A stretch of DNA of 64,000 bases from Pseudomonadota bacterium (GCA_018240405.1 JAFEFW010000615.1:1-64000); one strand, 5' to 3'. Positions 35,385 through 45,719 are shown, numbered from the stretch's first letter. Numbers and translations are program-made. The notes: generated by a model not told the origin, from the sequence alone.

Positions 35385-35801
35385 CTAGGTCTCCCTTGAC
35401 GCCGGACGGCCGCCTTGCGCCTTCCGCGCGCAAGCCCGCTGCAGCGCCTGAAGATGCTTGCGAGCAGCAAGCGCTGTATCCATTTCAATAGCACGGTAGC
35501 TGGTTACGACTGCCTGGCCAACAGGTGTCAAAATCGCGCCGCCGCCGCCGCTGCCGCCAGCCGCAGTTTGTACGACCGGACTGCCCAGGCTACGGTTCAG
35601 GTCCTCCACCAGTTCCCATGTGCGGCGATATGACATCTTCAACGCCCGTCCCGCAGCCGATATGGAGCCGGAGCGCGCGATCTCCTCCAGCACCGCCACC
35701 TTGCCGGGGCCGATTCGGGCACCAGACGCAAGGTCCAACCGGATGCTGAGCTGGTCGCTTGCCGGCACCTTCCTTGGGGATCGTCTGACCTTCGATTCCA
35801 T
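35385..35801 (-). CDS. ModE-type winged-helix regulator, N-terminal domain only
   Basis: 138 residues. The LysR-like winged helix of ModE is plain: KVAVLEEIARSGSISAAGRAL, then MSYRRTWELVEDLNRSLG and GGGGAILTPVGQAVV. The C-terminal molybdate-binding (TOBE) domains of E. coli ModE are absent, as in many short alphaproteobacterial ModE-like regulators. No molybdate transporter lies beside it. A TTG start 4 codons upstream is possible. Confidence 0.82.
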   Translation of the reverse strand: MESKVRRSPRKVPASDQLSIRLDLASGARIGPGKVAVLEEIARSGSISAAGRALKMSYRRTWELVEDLNRSLGSPVVQTAAGGSGGGGAILTPVGQAVVTSYRAIEMDTALAARKHLQALQRACARKAQGGRPASRET

Positions 35802-36111
35802 CTCGTGCAGCAAAACACAGGAAAAGCCGGATGATCAATTGCCCGGCACCCGACCAGCGCGGAAGATCCGGCCGCGAGGTAGCAACGCGCCATCATGCAG
35901 CCTCGCCGCATTTGCCACGGGCTCGGCGTTGAACCTGATTGCGTAGAATTGCCGCTGCGGCCGTAATCGTGATGTAGCAGCGGCGGGCCAATCGTGGCGC
36001 GCTGCCCAGAAGGTCACACGACACCATCAGTATCCTGAAGCCGCTACGTGAAGGTAGATTGCGGCCGGTAACCGACGCGGGTCCGGGCAATGGCAGCAGC
36101 AGCGTACCGCT
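35802..36111. other. Intergenic region between ModE-like gene and lpxB, 310 bases
   Basis: Upstream of the ModE-like regulator (minus) and downstream of lpxB (minus). The short open frames do not resemble any family. I see no terminator with a T-run, no repeat and no clear promoter. Confidence 0.45.
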
Positions 36112-37242
36112 TCAGCCCAGCATTTCCAGCACCGCCGCGGCGGCGCAATCCGATGGTGTACCCATTGGCGGCCGCAAGAGCGCCAGCGCTTCGGCAAAGC
36201 CGGCGCGTTGCGCGGCGACGGCGGCAGGGTCGTGCAGCAATCGACGCAGCTCGACGGCCAGTTGCTCCGGCTTGCCATGTTCTTGCAGCAGTTCCGGCAC
36301 GACCGGACGGTCGAGCACCAGATTCACGATAGAGGCGTATTTAACCTTGATGACACGGCGCCCGACCCAGGCAGAGATTGGATTGACCTGATAGGTCACC
36401 AGCATTGGTACCCCGGCCATGGCCAGTTCAAGCGTGGAAGTACCGGACTTCGTAAGCGCAGCGGCCGAGGCGGCGAAGGCGTCAAACTTCTCTGCCGAAT
36501 CGCTGATCAGAATGGGCGGGATCGGCCACTGGCCAGTCTTCCGGCGCACAATATCCTCAACCGGGCCGGCCAGCGGCAGCACCGGAACAAGCGGTTCGTC
36601 AATTCGCGCCAATGTCGCCTCCAGCACGGGCAGCAGGCGCGACACCTCGGATTGCCGGCTGCCGGGCATGATCGTGACGACGCGGGCCTGGTCTCCAATC
36701 GCGTGCCGTCGGCGGAAGCGAGCAGCGTCGCCGGCCTCTGCACCGCTTTCCAGTACTGGATGCCCAACAAAGCGAGCCGGCAGGTGGTGACGAGCAAAGA
36801 ACGGCACTTCAAAAGGCAGCAAACACAACAGGTCATCCCACAGGCCGGGATAATGCTTCACCCGTCCCTCCCGCCACGCCCAGACCTGTGGCGCCACGTA
36901 ATGGATGCGACGCGGCCCCTGAGCGCCGGTCGCCTTCAAAACGCGCAGGGTGAACCCCGGTGAATCAATCGTGACCAGCACATCCGGCCGGCGCGTGCGA
37001 ATGTCAGCGACGGTTTGGCGCAGCAAGGAGCGGATACGGCGAAGCCGCGGCAGCACCTCGACCAGGCCCATCAATGACAGTTCGCGCATCTCGAACAGGC
37101 TGCGTAGCCCCTGCGTCTGCATGGCCGCCCCCCCGACGCCGGCGAAAGTGACGTCTGCGCGACGCGCACGGATTGCCTGCATCAACCGGCTACCCAGGAT
37201 GTCGCCGCTCTGCTCGCCGGCAATCAGGTAGATCAGTGGCAT
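36112..37242 (-). CDS. lpxB: Lipid-A-disaccharide synthase
   Basis: 376 residues, full length, GT19 fold. It joins lipid X to UDP-2,3-diacylglucosamine at the membrane. It shows the family start IYLIAGEQSGDILGSRLMQAI, GVGGAAMQTQGLRSLF, then HYVAPQVWAWREGR, the donor-site block LPGSRQSEVSRLLP, and KSGTSTLELAMAGVPMLV. It is alone, without lpxA/lpxI/fabZ on either side, which is unusual for alphaproteobacteria. There is no clear ribosome binding site before the ATG. Confidence 0.96.
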   Translation of the reverse strand: MPLIYLIAGEQSGDILGSRLMQAIRARRADVTFAGVGGAAMQTQGLRSLFEMRELSLMGLVEVLPRLRRIRSLLRQTVADIRTRRPDVLVTIDSPGFTLRVLKATGAQGPRRIHYVAPQVWAWREGRVKHYPGLWDDLLCLLPFEVPFFARHHLPARFVGHPVLESGAEAGDAARFRRRHAIGDQARVVTIMPGSRQSEVSRLLPVLEATLARIDEPLVPVLPLAGPVEDIVRRKTGQWPIPPILISDSAEKFDAFAASAAALTKSGTSTLELAMAGVPMLVTYQVNPISAWVGRRVIKVKYASIVNLVLDRPVVPELLQEHGKPEQLAVELRRLLHDPAAVAAQRAGFAEALALLRPPMGTPSDCAAAAVLEMLG

Positions 37243-37354
37243 GGAGGGCTGAGACGGAGCGACCGGTCCCGCGAGACCCCGATCGGTGTTGCATGGTTAC
37301 ACGCCGCCAGCATCCACCGTGACGAACACCTATCATGGTATCGAGGCGTCACGC

Positions 37355-38047
37355 CTACTTCATCCCTGCCATCAAGTAGTTCACCCCCATGTTCCGTGAC
37401 GTGCGCCACTGCCATGTTAGCGGGTCCATCACCAGCCCGGTTGCCTGCCCGACGCGCAAACCGGCAGCGCGCATCATCGAGGCCAACTCCTTCGGGGTGA
37501 TGAACCTGCGCCAGTCATGCGTCCCAATAGGCAGCATGCGGAGCACATACTCAGCGCCAAGTTTCGCCGTGAAGAATGACCGCGGCGTTCGGTTCAGCGT
37601 CGACATCACCAGAATGCCTCCCGGCTCCAGCAGGTCGGCCAGCACGCGAATGAAGGCGCCCGGGTCGGGAACGTGCTCAACCACCTCCAGGCAGGTCGCA
37701 GCGGGAAAGCGCAGCCCCTCCGCCAGCAAGTCCTCCGCCACGCCGTCGCGGTAGCGCAGCGCCAGCCCCTGCCCTGCGGCATGCGCACGGGCTGCCTCGA
37801 TAGCCTCGCCGGCCGCATCAATGCCAAGCACATCGTAACCAAGCCGCGCGAGCGCTTCGGCAGCAAGACCCGCGCCGCAGCCGACATCCAGCAACCGGCG
37901 GCGGTTGCCAATCACTCCATCGATCCAGGCGACGCGCGCCGGGTTCATCCGGTGCAGCGGCTTCATCGGTCCTTCCGGGTCCCACCACTGACCGGCCAGC
38001 CGGTCGAACTTGTCGATCTCCGCCATTGAAACTGTCGAAGCCGTCAT
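37355..38047 (-). CDS. ubiG: Ubiquinone biosynthesis O-methyltransferase UbiG
   Basis: 230 residues. The UbiG N-terminus EIDKFDRLAGQWWDPEGPMK, LHRMNPARVAWI and the SAM-binding LLDVGCGAGLAAEALARLG are characteristic, as is TCLEVVEHVPDP. It carries out both O-methylations in ubiquinone synthesis. CAGGAG lies ahead of the ATG at 38047. It is divergent from lysC with 62 bases between, an arrangement common in alphaproteobacteria. Confidence 0.96.
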   Translation of the reverse strand: MTASTVSMAEIDKFDRLAGQWWDPEGPMKPLHRMNPARVAWIDGVIGNRRRLLDVGCGAGLAAEALARLGYDVLGIDAAGEAIEAARAHAAGQGLALRYRDGVAEDLLAEGLRFPAATCLEVVEHVPDPGAFIRVLADLLEPGGILVMSTLNRTPRSFFTAKLGAEYVLRMLPIGTHDWRRFITPKELASMMRAAGLRVGQATGLVMDPLTWQWRTSRNMGVNYLMAGMK

Positions 38048-38109
38048 GGTTGCTCCTGCCGCCTGCGACCAGTATGTGTGCGCCCGCATTGTAATCTGGC
38101 AACTATCCA

Positions 38110-39339
38110 ATGGCTCGCATCGTGATGAAATTCGGCGGCACATCCGTCGCCGATCTCGACCGTATCCGCAATGTCGCCGCTCGGGTGAAACGGGAGGTGG
38201 CGTTTGGCAACCAGGTTGCCGTCGTCGTCTCCGCTATGTCGGGCGTGACGAACCAATTGGTCAAATATTGTACCGATTTGTCACCGCTGCACGACGCGCG
38301 GGAATACGATGCAGTGGTGGCAACCGGTGAGCAGGTGACCGCCGGCCTGACCGCGATCGCGCTGCAGGATATCGGCGTCGACGCCCGCTCCTGGCAGGGC
38401 TGGCAGTTACCGGTCCGCACGGATACGGCGCACGGCAAGGCGCGCATCCAGGCGATTGAAGGCGGCGAACTGATCCGCCGCATGGACGCTGGACAGGTCG
38501 CCGTTGTGACGGGCTTCCAGGGGGTAGCGGACGACAATCGCGTCACCACGCTGGGTCGTGGCGGATCGGACACGTCCGCCGTCGCACTGGCAGCCGCGCT
38601 GAAAGCGGATCGCTGCGACATTTATACAGACGTCGATGGCGTCTATACGACGGATCCCCGTATCGTGCCGCGCGCCCGCAAATTGGCCAAAATTGCCTAT
38701 GAAGAGATGCTGGAACTGGCCTCGGTCGGTGCGAAAGTGCTGCAGACCCGCAGCGTCGAACTGGCGATGAACGAACGGGTCCGGGTGCGGGTGTTGTCGA
38801 GTTTCACCGAAGCGGCGCCCGATGAAGAGACCGGAACCCTGGTGGTGGATGAGGACGAGATCGTGGAAAAACAAAATGTCGCCGGGGTCGCCTACTCGCG
38901 TGATGAAGCGAAGATCACTGTCCGCCGCGTGCCGGACCGGCCTGGCATCGCCGCGACGATCTTTGGCGGCCTGGCAACGCAGAACGTCAATGTCGACATG
39001 ATCGTGCAGAATATTTCGGCCGACGGCACCACCGACATGACCTTTACTGTTGGCAAGGCGGACCTGCCGCGGGCGCGCACGGCGCTGGGCGAGCTGAAGT
39101 CGCAGATCGGCTACGCGGAACTGCTGGAAGACCCGGATGTCGCCAAGATCAGCGTCGTCGGCACCGGCATGCGCAGCCACGCCGGCGTTGCCAGCACGAT
39201 GTTCCAGGCCTTGGCAGACAAGGCAATCAACATCCAGGTGATTTCAACGTCGGAGATCAAGGTCAGCGTTCTGATTGCCGCCGAATACACTGAACTTGCA
39301 GTGCGCGCGCTGCACACGGCGTACGGCCTCGATGCCTGA
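38110..39339 (+). CDS. lysC: Aspartate kinase
   Basis: 409 residues, the size of the alpha/beta-type aspartokinases that feed lysine, threonine and methionine synthesis. KFGGTSVADLDR is the kinase N-terminus, GRGGSDTSAVALAAAL the substrate loop, and YTDVDGVYTTDPRI follows. Two ACT domains fill residues from about 265, so feedback inhibition by lysine and/or threonine is likely. It overlaps the next gene by 8 bases. I see no lysine riboswitch in the 62-base upstream gap. Confidence 0.97.
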   Translation: MARIVMKFGGTSVADLDRIRNVAARVKREVAFGNQVAVVVSAMSGVTNQLVKYCTDLSPLHDAREYDAVVATGEQVTAGLTAIALQDIGVDARSWQGWQLPVRTDTAHGKARIQAIEGGELIRRMDAGQVAVVTGFQGVADDNRVTTLGRGGSDTSAVALAAALKADRCDIYTDVDGVYTTDPRIVPRARKLAKIAYEEMLELASVGAKVLQTRSVELAMNERVRVRVLSSFTEAAPDEETGTLVVDEDEIVEKQNVAGVAYSRDEAKITVRRVPDRPGIAATIFGGLATQNVNVDMIVQNISADGTTDMTFTVGKADLPRARTALGELKSQIGYAELLEDPDVAKISVVGTGMRSHAGVASTMFQALADKAINIQVISTSEIKVSVLIAAEYTELAVRALHTAYGLDA

Positions 39340-40429
39340 GGCGCCGCAAGACGCGCTGCTATCGTCGGCGCGCACCCATCTCGAGCGGCTGTGGAAGCGC
39401 GGCACGGATTTCCTTGGCACGCCCACCGCCATCATGGGCGGCGCGATGAGTTGGGTGAGCGAGAAGAACCTGGTGGCCGCTATCTCCAACGCCGGCGGGT
39501 TCGGTGTGATCGCGTGTGGAGCGATGACGCCCGACATGCTGGCTGGCCAAATTGCTGGCACGCAAGCACTGACCGACAAGCCGTTCGGCGTCAATCTGAT
39601 CACCATGCATCCGCAGCTGGATGATCTTGTTCGCGTAACCCTGGAGGCCAAGGTCGGTCACGTTGTGCTGGCCGGCGGCGTGCCGTCGGGAGCAACGATC
39701 AAGGCAATCAAGGACGGCGGCGCCAAGGTGGTCGCGTTCACCCCGGCGCTGGCGCTTGGGCGGCGGCTTGTTCGCCAGGGCGTGGACGCCATCGTCATCG
39801 AGGGCTCCGAGGCCGGCGGCCATATCGGCCCGGTGTCACTGACCGTGCTGGCGCAGGAAATCCTGCCGCATTTGCATGAGGTCCCGGTGTTTGTTGCCGG
39901 CGGGCTGGGCCGAGGCGAAGCGATGCTGTCCTATCTGGAGATGGGAGCCTCCGGTGTGCAGCTTGGCACCCTGTTCGCCGCCGCGACGGAATCAATCGCC
40001 CACCCCAAGTTTAAGAAGGCATTCATACGGGCGAACGCGCGCGATGCCATGCCATCAGTGGAACTGGATCCGCGGCTGCCGGTGATCCCGGTCCGCGGAC
40101 TGGTCAATCAAGGCACCAGACGGTTCCTTGACCACCAAGCGGACGTCCGTAACAGGATGCTGGCCGGCGAACTCAGCAAGGACGAGGCCCAACTGCAGAT
40201 CGAGCATTTCTGGGCCGGAGCACTACGCCGCGCCGTAATCGACGGTGATGTCGAAACTGGCTCCGTTATGGCCGGACAATCCGTTGGTATGGTGACTGCA
40301 GAGAAGCCCGTGGCGCAAATTATCCAGGAGGTGATCGATCAGGCCGTTTCTGCGCTGGCATCGCGCCGTGGTGGCGCGGCGGAACCGGACCAAGCGGCCC
40401 TGCCCCTTGAAACTCCGCCAAGGGACTAG
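39332..40429 (+). CDS. Nitronate monooxygenase-family flavoprotein
   Basis: 365 residues, FMN-binding TIM barrel of the nitronate monooxygenase/2-nitropropane dioxygenase type. GGAMSWVSEKNLVAAISNAG, VIACGAMTPDMLA, GSEAGGHIGPVSL and VFVAGGLGRGEAMLSYLEMG match the family. The ATG lies inside the lysC 3' end, overlapping by 8 bases. Its position after lysC is conserved in many alphaproteobacteria, though a link to lysine metabolism is not proven. Some relatives are enoyl reductases or detoxify alkyl nitronates. Confidence 0.88.
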   Translation: MPEAPQDALLSSARTHLERLWKRGTDFLGTPTAIMGGAMSWVSEKNLVAAISNAGGFGVIACGAMTPDMLAGQIAGTQALTDKPFGVNLITMHPQLDDLVRVTLEAKVGHVVLAGGVPSGATIKAIKDGGAKVVAFTPALALGRRLVRQGVDAIVIEGSEAGGHIGPVSLTVLAQEILPHLHEVPVFVAGGLGRGEAMLSYLEMGASGVQLGTLFAAATESIAHPKFKKAFIRANARDAMPSVELDPRLPVIPVRGLVNQGTRRFLDHQADVRNRMLAGELSKDEAQLQIEHFWAGALRRAVIDGDVETGSVMAGQSVGMVTAEKPVAQIIQEVIDQAVSALASRRGGAAEPDQAALPLETPPRD

Positions 40430-40615
40430 TCCCCTGGAACCCGCTCATTTCGCTTCGGCGATGAGGGCGCCGTTCCTGGGATTGCAATCGGCCGGTCGTC
40501 CCCCTCATCCAGCCCCTCCGGACCGGACCATGTCAGGGTCGCGGCCTGCGCCGCAGTGCGGATCGTGGGAGGCGAGCACTCGTCCATTAGGATTCGAGCC
40601 GGGGTCTCGATCCGG

Positions 40616-42841
40616 ATGACCGCGCCGCGACGCCTGCTTGCCCGGCTGCGTGATCTTCGAGCGCACGGTGCGGCGCCGTTATCTGCGCTGGTGCGTGTGG
40701 TGAGTGCGGAGCTCGTTAGCGAGGTGTGCTCTGTCTACGTGCAGCGGCCGGGTGACATCCTGGAGCTGGCAGCAACCGAGGGACTGAATCCGAACGCGGT
40801 CGGCCGGACCAGATTGCGTATCGGCGAAGGGATTGTCGGCCTTTGTGCCGCCACCGGCACGGTGATGAACCTGCCGGACGCACAGAATCATCCGGCTTTC
40901 GCCTACCGACCGGAAACGGGCGAGGAGCCATTCGCGTCCATGCTTGCCGTACCGGTTCGCCGTGCCGGCCGCGTGCTGGGCGTGCTGGTGGTGCAAAATC
41001 GGACACCGCGGCATTTCACGGCTGACGAAGTTGACGAGCTGGAAACCGTGGCCATGCTGCTGGTGGACCTGCTGCCCGAGAGTGGTGCCACCGAAGGTTC
41101 GCCCGAGGGTTTGGCTGGCACCGTGCCGCGCCTGTTCACCGGCACTGCGCTGATGGGCGGCCTGGCGGTGGGGCCGGTGCTGCTGCTGCGCGGCAATCGC
41201 GCGCCGATCCGATTGTTGGCGGATGACCCACGTGCGGAACAGCGGCGCCTGGAGGAAGCCGTCGATCGCATGCAGCGCGGCCTCGACGATCTGTTCGCCG
41301 GCATTCCGCATTCCGGCCGACCGGCGGATGTCACCGCCTCCCGCGAGGTTTTGGACGCCTACAGGTTGGTTGCCGCCGATGCCGGCTGGCTGCGCCGGGT
41401 CAGCGAAGTGATCCGCGGCGGCGTGACCGCCGAAGCCGCGGTGCAGCGCGTTGCAACCGAGTTGCACGACCGCATGCGGCGCATCGGCGATGCCTACCTG
41501 CGCGAGCGGTTGGCCGATATCGAGGACCTTGCCAACCGCCTGCTGACCACCCTGATCGGCGACGGCCCCACCGGACCCGTGCCGGAAGATGCTATTCTGG
41601 CGGCCCGCCGCATCGGCCCGGCTGAACTGTTGGACTGGCATGCGCGCGGCATAGCTGGGGTCGCCATCGAAGAAGCCAGTCCGGCTGGGCATGCCGCCAT
41701 TCTGGCCAGAGCATTGGCCATTCCCGCTATCGGTGGGTTGCGCGGCATGCTGGATAGCATCGAACCGGGCGACGATGCGATCGTCGACGCCGATGAGGCG
41801 CACCTGATCCTGCGGCCCGAACACGAGGTTCGGGAAGCATACCGGCGTGTGAAGGAGACACGTGGCGCCAAGTACGCCGGCCTCGCGTCGCTGCGCGACA
41901 AGCCGGTGGTGACGGCCGACGGGGTCGGACTGAAGCTGATGTTGAACATTGGACTGGCGCTGGAACTGCCGCAGCTTGAGCGGACGGGCGCCGACGGGAT
42001 TGGCCTGTTCCGCACCGAGATTGCCATGATGGCGCGCGGGCTGATCACGGACGTCGCAGAACAGGCATCTCTGTATGCCCGGGTGCTGGACCAGTGTGGC
42101 GACCGTCCGGTGCTGTTCCGCACTCTCGACCTCGGGGCCGACAAGCTGCTGCCGGGCACGGTAAGCGAGGAGGAGAACCCGGCGATGGGCTGGCGTTCGC
42201 TGCGCGTCGGGCTCGACCGTCCAGCGGTGCTACGCCGGCAGTTGCGCGGCCTGCTGCTGGCCGCCGGAGACCGCGATCTGTCGGTGATGTTCCCCATGGT
42301 CGCCACCGTGGCAGAGTTCAAGGCGGCGAAAGCACTTCTGATTGCCGAGGCGAAGCGCGTCAGGCCGACGCCGGGCCGGCTGCGCGTCGGCAGCATGCTC
42401 GAAATTCCGGCCCTGCTATGGCAATTGCCGGAGCTGTTGAAGGAAACGGACTTTATCTCCATCGGCACCAACGATCTGGCGCAGTTCCTCTACGCAGCGG
42501 ACCGCGGCACGCCGTCTCTCTATGATCGCTATGATTTTCTGTCGCAGCCGATGCTGGATATTCTTGAGCAGGTTGTCGCAACCGCACACGCCGCCGGTGT
42601 ACCCGTCTCTGTGTGCGGCGAGGCCGCTGCCCGGCCTCTGGAGGCGCTGGTTCTGGCGGCGCTGGGCGTCACTTCCCTGTCCATGCCGGCCAGCGCGATT
42701 TTGCCCATGAAGTCGATGTTCGCTGGCGTGGAACTGGCCGCGTTCCGCAGCGTTCTTGCGGCCGTAAGGCGTGGAGCAACCGGCCGATTACGGGAACCGC
42801 TTGCCACTTGGACACGCGAGCGTGGTATTTTGACTCCCTAG
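40616..42841 (+). CDS. ptsP: PTS-Ntr enzyme I, phosphoenolpyruvate-protein phosphotransferase
   Basis: 741 residues. An N-terminal GAF domain (about 1-160) precedes the enzyme I core, as in PtsP. His359 in SPAGHAAILARALAIPAIGG is the phosphorylated residue. The C-terminal PEP-binding barrel shows GADGIGLFRTEIAMMA, FRTLDLGADKLLPG, ENPAMGWRSLRVGLDRP, SIGTNDLAQF and SVCGEAAARP. It passes phosphate from PEP to NPr and EIIA-Ntr, which control nitrogen, potassium and carbon responses. I took the ATG at 40616; the frame is open upstream to a GTG at 40556. Confidence 0.95.
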   Translation: MTAPRRLLARLRDLRAHGAAPLSALVRVVSAELVSEVCSVYVQRPGDILELAATEGLNPNAVGRTRLRIGEGIVGLCAATGTVMNLPDAQNHPAFAYRPETGEEPFASMLAVPVRRAGRVLGVLVVQNRTPRHFTADEVDELETVAMLLVDLLPESGATEGSPEGLAGTVPRLFTGTALMGGLAVGPVLLLRGNRAPIRLLADDPRAEQRRLEEAVDRMQRGLDDLFAGIPHSGRPADVTASREVLDAYRLVAADAGWLRRVSEVIRGGVTAEAAVQRVATELHDRMRRIGDAYLRERLADIEDLANRLLTTLIGDGPTGPVPEDAILAARRIGPAELLDWHARGIAGVAIEEASPAGHAAILARALAIPAIGGLRGMLDSIEPGDDAIVDADEAHLILRPEHEVREAYRRVKETRGAKYAGLASLRDKPVVTADGVGLKLMLNIGLALELPQLERTGADGIGLFRTEIAMMARGLITDVAEQASLYARVLDQCGDRPVLFRTLDLGADKLLPGTVSEEENPAMGWRSLRVGLDRPAVLRRQLRGLLLAAGDRDLSVMFPMVATVAEFKAAKALLIAEAKRVRPTPGRLRVGSMLEIPALLWQLPELLKETDFISIGTNDLAQFLYAADRGTPSLYDRYDFLSQPMLDILEQVVATAHAAGVPVSVCGEAAARPLEALVLAALGVTSLSMPASAILPMKSMFAGVELAAFRSVLAAVRRGATGRLREPLATWTRERGILTP

Positions 42842-43096
42842 CGTCGGCCAGCACTACTCTTGGTAGGACGCATTGGACCGCAATCCCGTAAAGCGCGTGC
42901 CCCTGCGACATTTTGGCGATACTAATGCGCTGCATCGCGCGCCCCCCTGGCAAAGACCTTTATCGTGGTCTAGAACCGATTGGCCACGCCATCGTGAACA
43001 GTTTGACGGATGGCGGGCTCTCCAACACCTGGTCAGGACTGGACGGGGCCATCGGTGCTGCACGAACAGAAACTTGAGCTGGCTGAGCGTCAGGAT

Positions 43097-44053
43097 ATGA
43101 TGTCCACCGTTTCCCGTGTAACCGGCGATGCCCCTGAGGCGGCACGGTCCGGGGCAACATTGCGGGCCGCGCGGGAGCGGCTGGGCTGGACGCTGCCTGA
43201 GATGGCCGCGAGCCTGCGCATAAGCCTCACGCACTTGGAAGCCCTGGAAGATGGCCACATTGGCCAGTTGCCCGGCAATGCCTACGCTGTCGGCTATGTC
43301 CGCAGCTATGCCAATGCCCTTGGATTGGACGCCGCGGAGATGGTGCGCCGCTTCAAGGCTGAAGCGGCCGAGGTTGCAAGAAAAACCGAACTGACGTTCC
43401 CGGTGCCGATGCCGGAGCGCGGGCTGCCCGCAGGCGCGGTCATGCTGGTGGGCGTCGTCCTGTGCATCGCCGTCTACGCGGGCTGGTACCGTCTGTCCGG
43501 TGACGGCCGCCTTCCGGCCGAGACAGTGCCGCCGATCCCTGAGAGATTGGCGCCGCTGGCGCAGCAGGCGCTGCCACCTCCGCCGATCATTGTTGTGACT
43601 CGCCCCGCCGAGCCTGCGCCCAGCGCCCCGGCGCCAGTGGTTGCGGCAACCGAACCGGCGCCAGCGGCACCGCCGATCTCGCCAAGCTCCGCGGCCGCTG
43701 CGCTGGTACGTGATCCAGTGCCCCAGCCAGAGCCGTCACCGGCATCTGATAAGGGGCGCCTGGTGCTGCGTGCTACCGCCGACGCCTGGATTCAGGTGAA
43801 GGACCGCGGTGGGGCCTTGTTGCTGAACCGCGTCCTGAAGGCGGGGGAGAGTTGGGCGGTACCGAAACAGGATCTGCTGATGACCACCGGCAACGCCGGC
43901 GGGACCGAAATCCTGATTGACGGTGTCCCCACACAGCCGCTGGGAGGGCTCGGGGCGGTGCGGCGTGACGTGGCGCTGGATCCGGTCGCACTGGGGGGCG
44001 TCAAACCGGCGGCGACGCCACCGCAGGTGTCGGCCATGCGCGGCCACCAGTAG
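43097..44053 (+). CDS. RodZ-like HTH and DUF4115 membrane protein
   Basis: 318 residues. Residues about 15-85 form an XRE-like helix-turn-helix with the RodZ family features LRAARERLGWTLPEMAASLR and LEDGHIGQLPGNAYAVGYVR. One transmembrane helix follows (AGAVMLVGVVLCIAVYAGW), then a long Pro/Ala linker and a C-terminal DUF4115 domain (RLVLRATADAWIQVKDR). RodZ links the MreB cytoskeleton to the inner membrane and helps set rod shape. The start is uncertain: ATG 43097, ATG 43100 and GTG 43055 are all in frame. Being upstream of ispG is the usual place for this gene in alphaproteobacteria. Confidence 0.85.
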   Translation: MMSTVSRVTGDAPEAARSGATLRAARERLGWTLPEMAASLRISLTHLEALEDGHIGQLPGNAYAVGYVRSYANALGLDAAEMVRRFKAEAAEVARKTELTFPVPMPERGLPAGAVMLVGVVLCIAVYAGWYRLSGDGRLPAETVPPIPERLAPLAQQALPPPPIIVVTRPAEPAPSAPAPVVAATEPAPAAPPISPSSAAAALVRDPVPQPEPSPASDKGRLVLRATADAWIQVKDRGGALLLNRVLKAGESWAVPKQDLLMTTGNAGGTEILIDGVPTQPLGGLGAVRRDVALDPVALGGVKPAATPPQVSAMRGHQ

Positions 44054-44168
44054 CGGAAGCGCCTACGACTGCCCATAATCGTCCGGACAGTTCCAGAGTC
44101 GCTGGATCGCGGCGGGGAAAGCGTGCCGCTTGGCCGGCGCGCCGGCCCGTGCCGGAGAGGAGAGCTTT

Positions 44169-45293
44169 ATGAGCTATCGCCCGTATCAGGAAATCGTCCG
44201 GCGCAAGTCTCGCCGCATTCACGTAGGTAATGTGCCGATCGGCGACGGCGCTCCCATCCCGGTCCAGACAATGACCAACACGCTGACGACGGATGTCGAG
44301 GCCACCGTCGCGCAGGTGAAGCGCGCCGAGGCCGCCGGCGTCGACATCGTCCGCATCTCCTGCCCCGACCAGGAGAGTTCGCTGGCGCTGAAGGACATCG
44401 TCCGGCAGGTGAATGTGCCGATCGTCGCGGACATCCACTTCCACTACAAGCGGGCGATCGAAGCGGCCGAGAGCGGCGCCGCCTGCCTGCGCATCAATCC
44501 GGGCAACATCGGGAGCGATGAGCGGGTGAAGGAGGTCGTGAAGGCCGCGCGCGACCATGGCTGCTCGATGCGTATCGGCGTCAATGCCGGCTCGCTAGAA
44601 AAGCACCTGCTGGAAAAATACGGCGAGCCGAACCCCGAGGCGCTGGTCGAAAGCGCATTGTACCACGCCAACATCCTGCAGCAGCACGACTTCCACGACT
44701 TCAAGATCAGTGTGAAGGCGTCGGACGTGTTCCTGGCTGTAGCCGCCTACCAGCAGCTTGCCGAAGTTTGCGACCATCCTTTGCATATTGGCATTACGGA
44801 AGCGGGCGGCCGACGGATGGGCACGGTAAAGTCGTCCATTGGCCTGGGCTCGCTACTGTGGGCGGGCATTGGCGACACACTGCGCGTCTCGCTGTCCGAT
44901 GAACCTGAGGAAGAAGTCCGGGTTGGGTGGGACATCCTGAAGGCGCTCGGGTTGCGGCATCGGGGGGTCAAGGTGATCTCCTGCCCGTCCTGCGCGCGGC
45001 AGGGCTACAACGTGATCAAGACAGTGGAGACGCTGGAGCAGCGGCTTTCGCATATCGAAACACCGATCACCCTGTCGATCATCGGCTGCGTGGTGAACGG
45101 CCCGGGCGAGGCGCTGATGACCGATATCGGCGTCACCGGCGGCGGAAACGGGCGCCACATGGTGTATGCAGCGGGCAAGCAGGACCATACGATCGACGGC
45201 GATCAGATGATCGAGCACATCGTCGAGTTGGTGGAGAAAAAGGCAGCGGCCATCCGAATGGAGAAGGAAGCCGAGAAGATCGCGGCAGAATAG
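44169..45293 (+). CDS. ispG: 4-hydroxy-3-methylbut-2-enyl diphosphate synthase
   Basis: 374 residues, the two-domain bacterial form. It converts MEcPP to HMBPP in the non-mevalonate isoprenoid pathway using a 4Fe-4S cluster. The TIM-barrel part carries [21 protein letters not shown] and [14 protein letters not shown]. The cluster ligands are in SCPSCARQ and [10 protein letters not shown], the latter with the catalytic Glu. GGAGAGGAG precedes the ATG at 44169. It is normally next to hisS; here a nucleotidyltransferase pair intervenes. Confidence 0.97.
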   Translation: MSYRPYQEIVRRKSRRIHVGNVPIGDGAPIPVQTMTNTLTTDVEATVAQVKRAEAAGVDIVRISCPDQESSLALKDIVRQVNVPIVADIHFHYKRAIEAAESGAACLRINPGNIGSDERVKEVVKAARDHGCSMRIGVNAGSLEKHLLEKYGEPNPEALVESALYHANILQQHDFHDFKISVKASDVFLAVAAYQQLAEVCDHPLHIGITEAGGRRMGTVKSSIGLGSLLWAGIGDTLRVSLSDEPEEEVRVGWDILKALGLRHRGVKVISCPSCARQGYNVIKTVETLEQRLSHIETPITLSIIGCVVNGPGEALMTDIGVTGGGNGRHMVYAAGKQDHTIDGDQMIEHIVELVEKKAAAIRMEKEAEKIAAE

Positions 45294-45314
45294 TGCCGTA
45301 GCGGGAGGAGTTGG

Positions 45315-45719
45315 GTGCCGCTGGACATCGCACCTTTCGTCCGTGCGATCGACCGGTTAGCGGAGGGTCTGGCGCGTCACCAGCGTGAGCCGCATGATGA
45401 GCAAGTGCGGGACGGCCTGATTCAACGGTTCGAGTACACCTATGAGCTTTCGCACCGGATGCTGCGGCGGTTCATCCGCGAAACCGCTGCCTCACCTGAG
45501 ACGGTGGATCAGATGGCATTTCAGGACCTGATCCGGACAGCCAACCAGCAGGGCCTGCTTCGCAGCGACTGGCCAGCGTGGCATCGCTATCGGGATCTGT
45601 GTGCACGCACCAGCCATGCCTACCAGCCTGCGGCCGCCGAGGCGGTCGCCGCAGCCATTCCGGGCTTCCTGTTGGAAGCTCGACATCTGTGTGACGAGCT
45701 GCAGCGGCGGCTGACGTGA
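45315..45719 (+). CDS. HEPN-type partner of nucleotidyltransferase (HI0074 family)
   Basis: 134 residues, all-helical. It resembles the nucleotidyltransferase substrate-binding family, with RFEYTYELSHRMLRRFI in the first half and RDLCARTSHAYQPAAAE in the second. Arg98 and His101 lie in RTSHAY, the HI0074-type version of the HEPN motif; a canonical Rx4-6H nuclease motif is not obvious. The GTG start has GCGGGAGGAG upstream. The stop overlaps the MNT gene start as GTGA. These pairs act as type VII-like toxin-antitoxin modules or as nucleotide-transfer complexes. Confidence 0.85.
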   Translation: MPLDIAPFVRAIDRLAEGLARHQREPHDEQVRDGLIQRFEYTYELSHRMLRRFIRETAASPETVDQMAFQDLIRTANQQGLLRSDWPAWHRYRDLCARTSHAYQPAAAEAVAAAIPGFLLEARHLCDELQRRLT